From contig CAJMNM010000017.1 of the NCBI GenBank assembly GCA_905214795.1, positions 1 through 63,160 of the forward strand: a stretch of DNA of 63,160 nt, in the 5' to 3' direction. The DNA comes from an uncultured bacterium (GTDB taxonomy: Bacteria > Bacteroidota > Bacteroidia > Bacteroidales > Bacteroidaceae). Position 1 is the stretch's first letter. The number at the start of each line of letters is the position of its first letter. The notes beneath the pieces were generated by a model. That model did not search any database and was not told the DNA's origin. It saw nothing but the letters and a program-made list of their open reading frames with translations. A program made the position numbers and the translations under genes. Shown piece after piece: positions 61,263 to 63,160 of the stretch.

Positions 61263-62938
61263 TGTTTTTTAGATTTGGATGGTTGCGCCTGAGGCTTCAG
61301 CAGAGCCTGGTAGCGTGCCGGGTCAGAAAGCAGCTCAATGGCGGCTTTTATCTCCTTGTCGTCGCGCGCCTGCTGCTGGATGGCGCCGCGGCGGTAGTAA
61401 TAACGGCTGACAATGTCGTTTTCAAGATATTTCTTGATGTCGCTCTTGAAGCGTTCCATGTCGGCGTCAATGTTATTTACCATTTTCTTCTGAAGGGCTT
61501 CAAATTCGGGAGCCGCCTCGTCGAAACAGCCCTCCAGACGGGCGGTCTGTTTCAATATGTTCATCACCTCTTCGGTACGTTTCTTGTAAGTGAAGTTGTT
61601 TTCTTTCAGCATGCTGACAAACTCGGCATAGTCGCTGTCGCTCAACTCGAATTCGCCGGCCGGAGCGATGGTCGGATGTTTTGAGGTGAACAGATTTTCA
61701 TATTCCAGGGCGATGTCGCTCGAAATCACATCGTAAACCAGAGCCGGCAGACTGTCTGTGGTGATAACCACATCAGGAGCGATACCGCCTCCGTCGCGCA
61801 CTTCGCGTCCCGCTGCCGTGTGGAATAAATTGGTCAGGCTGTCGGGTACGGTACCTGCCGAGCCGTCCGGGTTGAGATGGCGGTAATCGTAAGCCTGTAT
61901 GCATCTGCCGCTGGGAATGTAGTAGCGGCTTGTCGTTACCTTCAGACTGCCGTGATAGGGTACCTCGCGCGGAATCTGTACCAGACCCTTGCCGAAGGTG
62001 CGCTGTCCCATGATGACGGCGCGGTCCAGATCCTGAAGCGAGCCGGATACGATTTCGGCTGATGAGGCCGTCATGCTGTTTACCAGAACCACTACGGGAA
62101 TCTCAATGTCGAGCGGTTCCTTGCTGGTGGAATATTCGCTGTTTACAGAGGCCAGCTTACCTTTGGTGTAAACCACCTTCTGTCCTTTCGGTACAAACAG
62201 GTTGACTATTTCTATCGCTTCGCTCAACAGACCGCCGGGGTTGCCGCGCATGTCGATGACAAGGCTTTTGGCACCTTTTTCTTTCAGGTCGATGATGGCG
62301 CGGCGGACGTCGCGTGAGCAGTTTTCCGTAAAACGGTCAAAATAAATATAGCCTATTCCGTCGCTGATTTTTCCGTAATAGGGAACGGGCGGCACAGCGA
62401 TGTTACGTCGTGTAATCTTGAAAGTCAGCGGCTCGGCTGCTCCGTTGCGCTTCACTTTTATCTCGAACGAGGTTCCTGCGTCTCCGCGGAGCATCTTGCT
62501 GACGTCACTGACGCTTTTACCCTTGATGTCCACGTCGTCTATGGTCAGGATGATGTCACCGGCCTTTATTCCGGCTTCTGCCGCCGGACTGTTCTCCCAC
62601 GGCTCGACCATCATCACACGGTCTTCTTTTTTATAATAGCGGATTACCGAGCCCACGCCGGCATATTTTCCGGTTGTCATCTCGCGCAGCTCTTCCATGT
62701 TGCTCTCGGGATAATATTCCGTAAAAGGGTCAACCTGTTGCAGCATGCCGTCGATGGCCCATTCTATGACGGTGTCGGCCGACAGTGAGTCTACATAGAA
62801 CAGGTCAAGCTGCTTATAGATGTCGTTGAAAATCTCAAGATTCTTCGAAATCTCAAAATTGTGATTATTGCTTTTCTGGGCGTGCAGGGTGCTCATGGCT
62901 GCGAAGAGCAGACCTGCTGATATGATGAGTTTTTTCAT
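61259..62938 (-). CDS. S41 family C-terminal processing protease
   Basis: 559 residues. Periplasmic serine protease that trims proteins from the C-terminus. Signal peptide 1-20 (LHAQ). PDZ domain about 80-170 (GVGSVIRYYK, SPAAEAGIKAGDIILTIDDVDI), then the protease core with catalytic S293 in ASSAE and K317 in TFGKG, spaced as expected. The C-terminal 150 residues are a helical extension, and the last 30 are rich in Gln and Lys. The ATG at 62938 lies only 5 nt after the -7 box, so the transcript may have almost no leader. First gene of a two-gene unit. Confidence 0.92.
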   Translation of the reverse strand: MKKLIISAGLLFAAMSTLHAQKSNNHNFEISKNLEIFNDIYKQLDLFYVDSLSADTVIEWAIDGMLQQVDPFTEYYPESNMEELREMTTGKYAGVGSVIRYYKKEDRVMMVEPWENSPAAEAGIKAGDIILTIDDVDIKGKSVSDVSKMLRGDAGTSFEIKVKRNGAAEPLTFKITRRNIAVPPVPYYGKISDGIGYIYFDRFTENCSRDVRRAIIDLKEKGAKSLVIDMRGNPGGLLSEAIEIVNLFVPKGQKVVYTKGKLASVNSEYSTSKEPLDIEIPVVVLVNSMTASSAEIVSGSLQDLDRAVIMGQRTFGKGLVQIPREVPYHGSLKVTTSRYYIPSGRCIQAYDYRHLNPDGSAGTVPDSLTNLFHTAAGREVRDGGGIAPDVVITTDSLPALVYDVISSDIALEYENLFTSKHPTIAPAGEFELSDSDYAEFVSMLKENNFTYKKRTEEVMNILKQTARLEGCFDEAAPEFEALQKKMVNNIDADMERFKSDIKKYLENDIVSRYYYRRGAIQQQARDDKEIKAAIELLSDPARYQALLKPQAQPSKSKKQ

Positions 62939-62942
62939 GCTG

Positions 62943-62950
62943 CAAATTTA
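62943..62950 (-). promoter_or_regulatory. -7 promoter box of the S41 protease gene
   Basis: TAAATTTG on the minus strand (TAnnTTTG), with TTGG 20 bp upstream as a near match to the -33 box. It lies 4 bp before the ATG, which suggests a leaderless mRNA. Confidence 0.5.
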
Positions 62951-63065
62951 CTCAAATAAGTCATATTCCACCAATCAAAAGGCAGAACTCTTCTTTTCCT
63001 TATGTATTTTTTACATTAAAGCGTATTTTTTTCGCCAATATGTTGCATATTTCAAAAATATCTGC

Positions 63066-63073
63066 TACTTTTG
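63066..63073 (+). promoter_or_regulatory. -7 promoter box of the tRNA gene
   Basis: TACTTTTG (TAnnTTTG), 34 bp before the tRNA. A weak TTGC lies at -33 spacing. Confidence 0.5.
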
Positions 63074-63107
63074 CATCGCAATTGAGAAAAACCATTTTGC
63101 AAGACCT

Positions 63108-63160
63108 GCTTCAGTAGCTCAGTTGGTTAGAGCACCTGACTGTTAATCAGGGGGTCGTTG
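63108..63160 (+). tRNA. tRNA-Asn (GTT), 3' part outside the window
   Basis: Acceptor strand GCTTCAG (63108-63114), T8-A9, D-arm GCTC-AGTTGGTTA-GAGC, anticodon stem CCTGA/TCAGG (63135-63139, 63147-63151) and loop CTGTTAA with anticodon GTT at 63142-63144. The sequence is cut before the T-arm. Confidence 0.93.

Overview
The window is a chromosomal segment of a Bacteroidales bacterium (Bacteroidaceae or Prevotellaceae type). This is supported by SusC/SusD proteins, a hybrid two-component sensor with Reg_prop/Y_Y_Y domains, DUF4369-TlpA thioredoxin lipoproteins, a DUF2723 protein, C-terminal sorting-like domains, the order rimP-nusA-infB-cvpA-sufBCDS, and many TAnnTTTG (-7) promoter boxes, several with a TTTG -33 box 19-20 bp upstream. 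Shine-Dalgarno sequences are mostly absent. No phage, insertion sequence, CRISPR array or rRNA was seen. The 18-29 kb part looks A+T-richer than the 48-63 kb housekeeping part.

Region 1 (1-10.7 kb, minus strand) is a glycan-use cluster cut by the left edge: a GH2 enzyme (partial), a secreted protein with two similar binding-type modules, a one-piece HTCS sensor/regulator, and a GH30 enzyme of the endo-beta-1,6-galactanase-like type. No SusCD pair belonging to it lies in view, so it may continue to the left.

Region 2 (10.8-17.9 kb) holds single genes and small operons: an exported thiol peroxidase, manC, greA-HIT, a thioredoxin-fold lipoprotein that lacks both CxxC cysteines, and pnp. The greA leader has a textbook promoter, then a terminator-like hairpin with a U-rich tail, then an unusually strong Shine-Dalgarno sequence.

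Region 3 (18.3-28.6 kb) is an accessory SusCD locus that does not look like a normal PUL. A TlpA-type thioredoxin and a kelch-like lipoprotein form the first unit; after an intrinsic terminator come susC, susD and a second exported thioredoxin (CGPC). A GH28-like beta-helix protein faces it.

Region 4 (28.8-45.9 kb, plus strand) is a long run of mostly housekeeping genes: U32 peptidase-like protein, serine acetyltransferase, RlmL-like methyltransferase, DPP4, purD, an unknown membrane protein, a YqaA-like protein, the ZnuA and ZnuC parts of a zinc importer (no permease beside them), a large DUF2723 protein, a NodB deacetylase, queG and an EptA-like transferase.

Region 5 (45.9-63 kb, minus strand) holds a short-chain dehydrogenase, an outer-membrane barrel protein, gyrB, sufBCDS, cvpA, infB, nusA, rimP, a small membrane-anchored protein and an S41 processing protease. 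A tRNA-Asn gene begins divergently and is cut by the right edge.

The most interesting items are the SusCD locus bracketed by thioredoxin-fold proteins, the probable transcription attenuator in front of greA (a parallel to E. coli GraL), structured leaders in front of rimP-nusA-infB and sufBCDS, a CRP/FNR-like palindrome in front of manC, and long inverted repeats in two intergenic regions.
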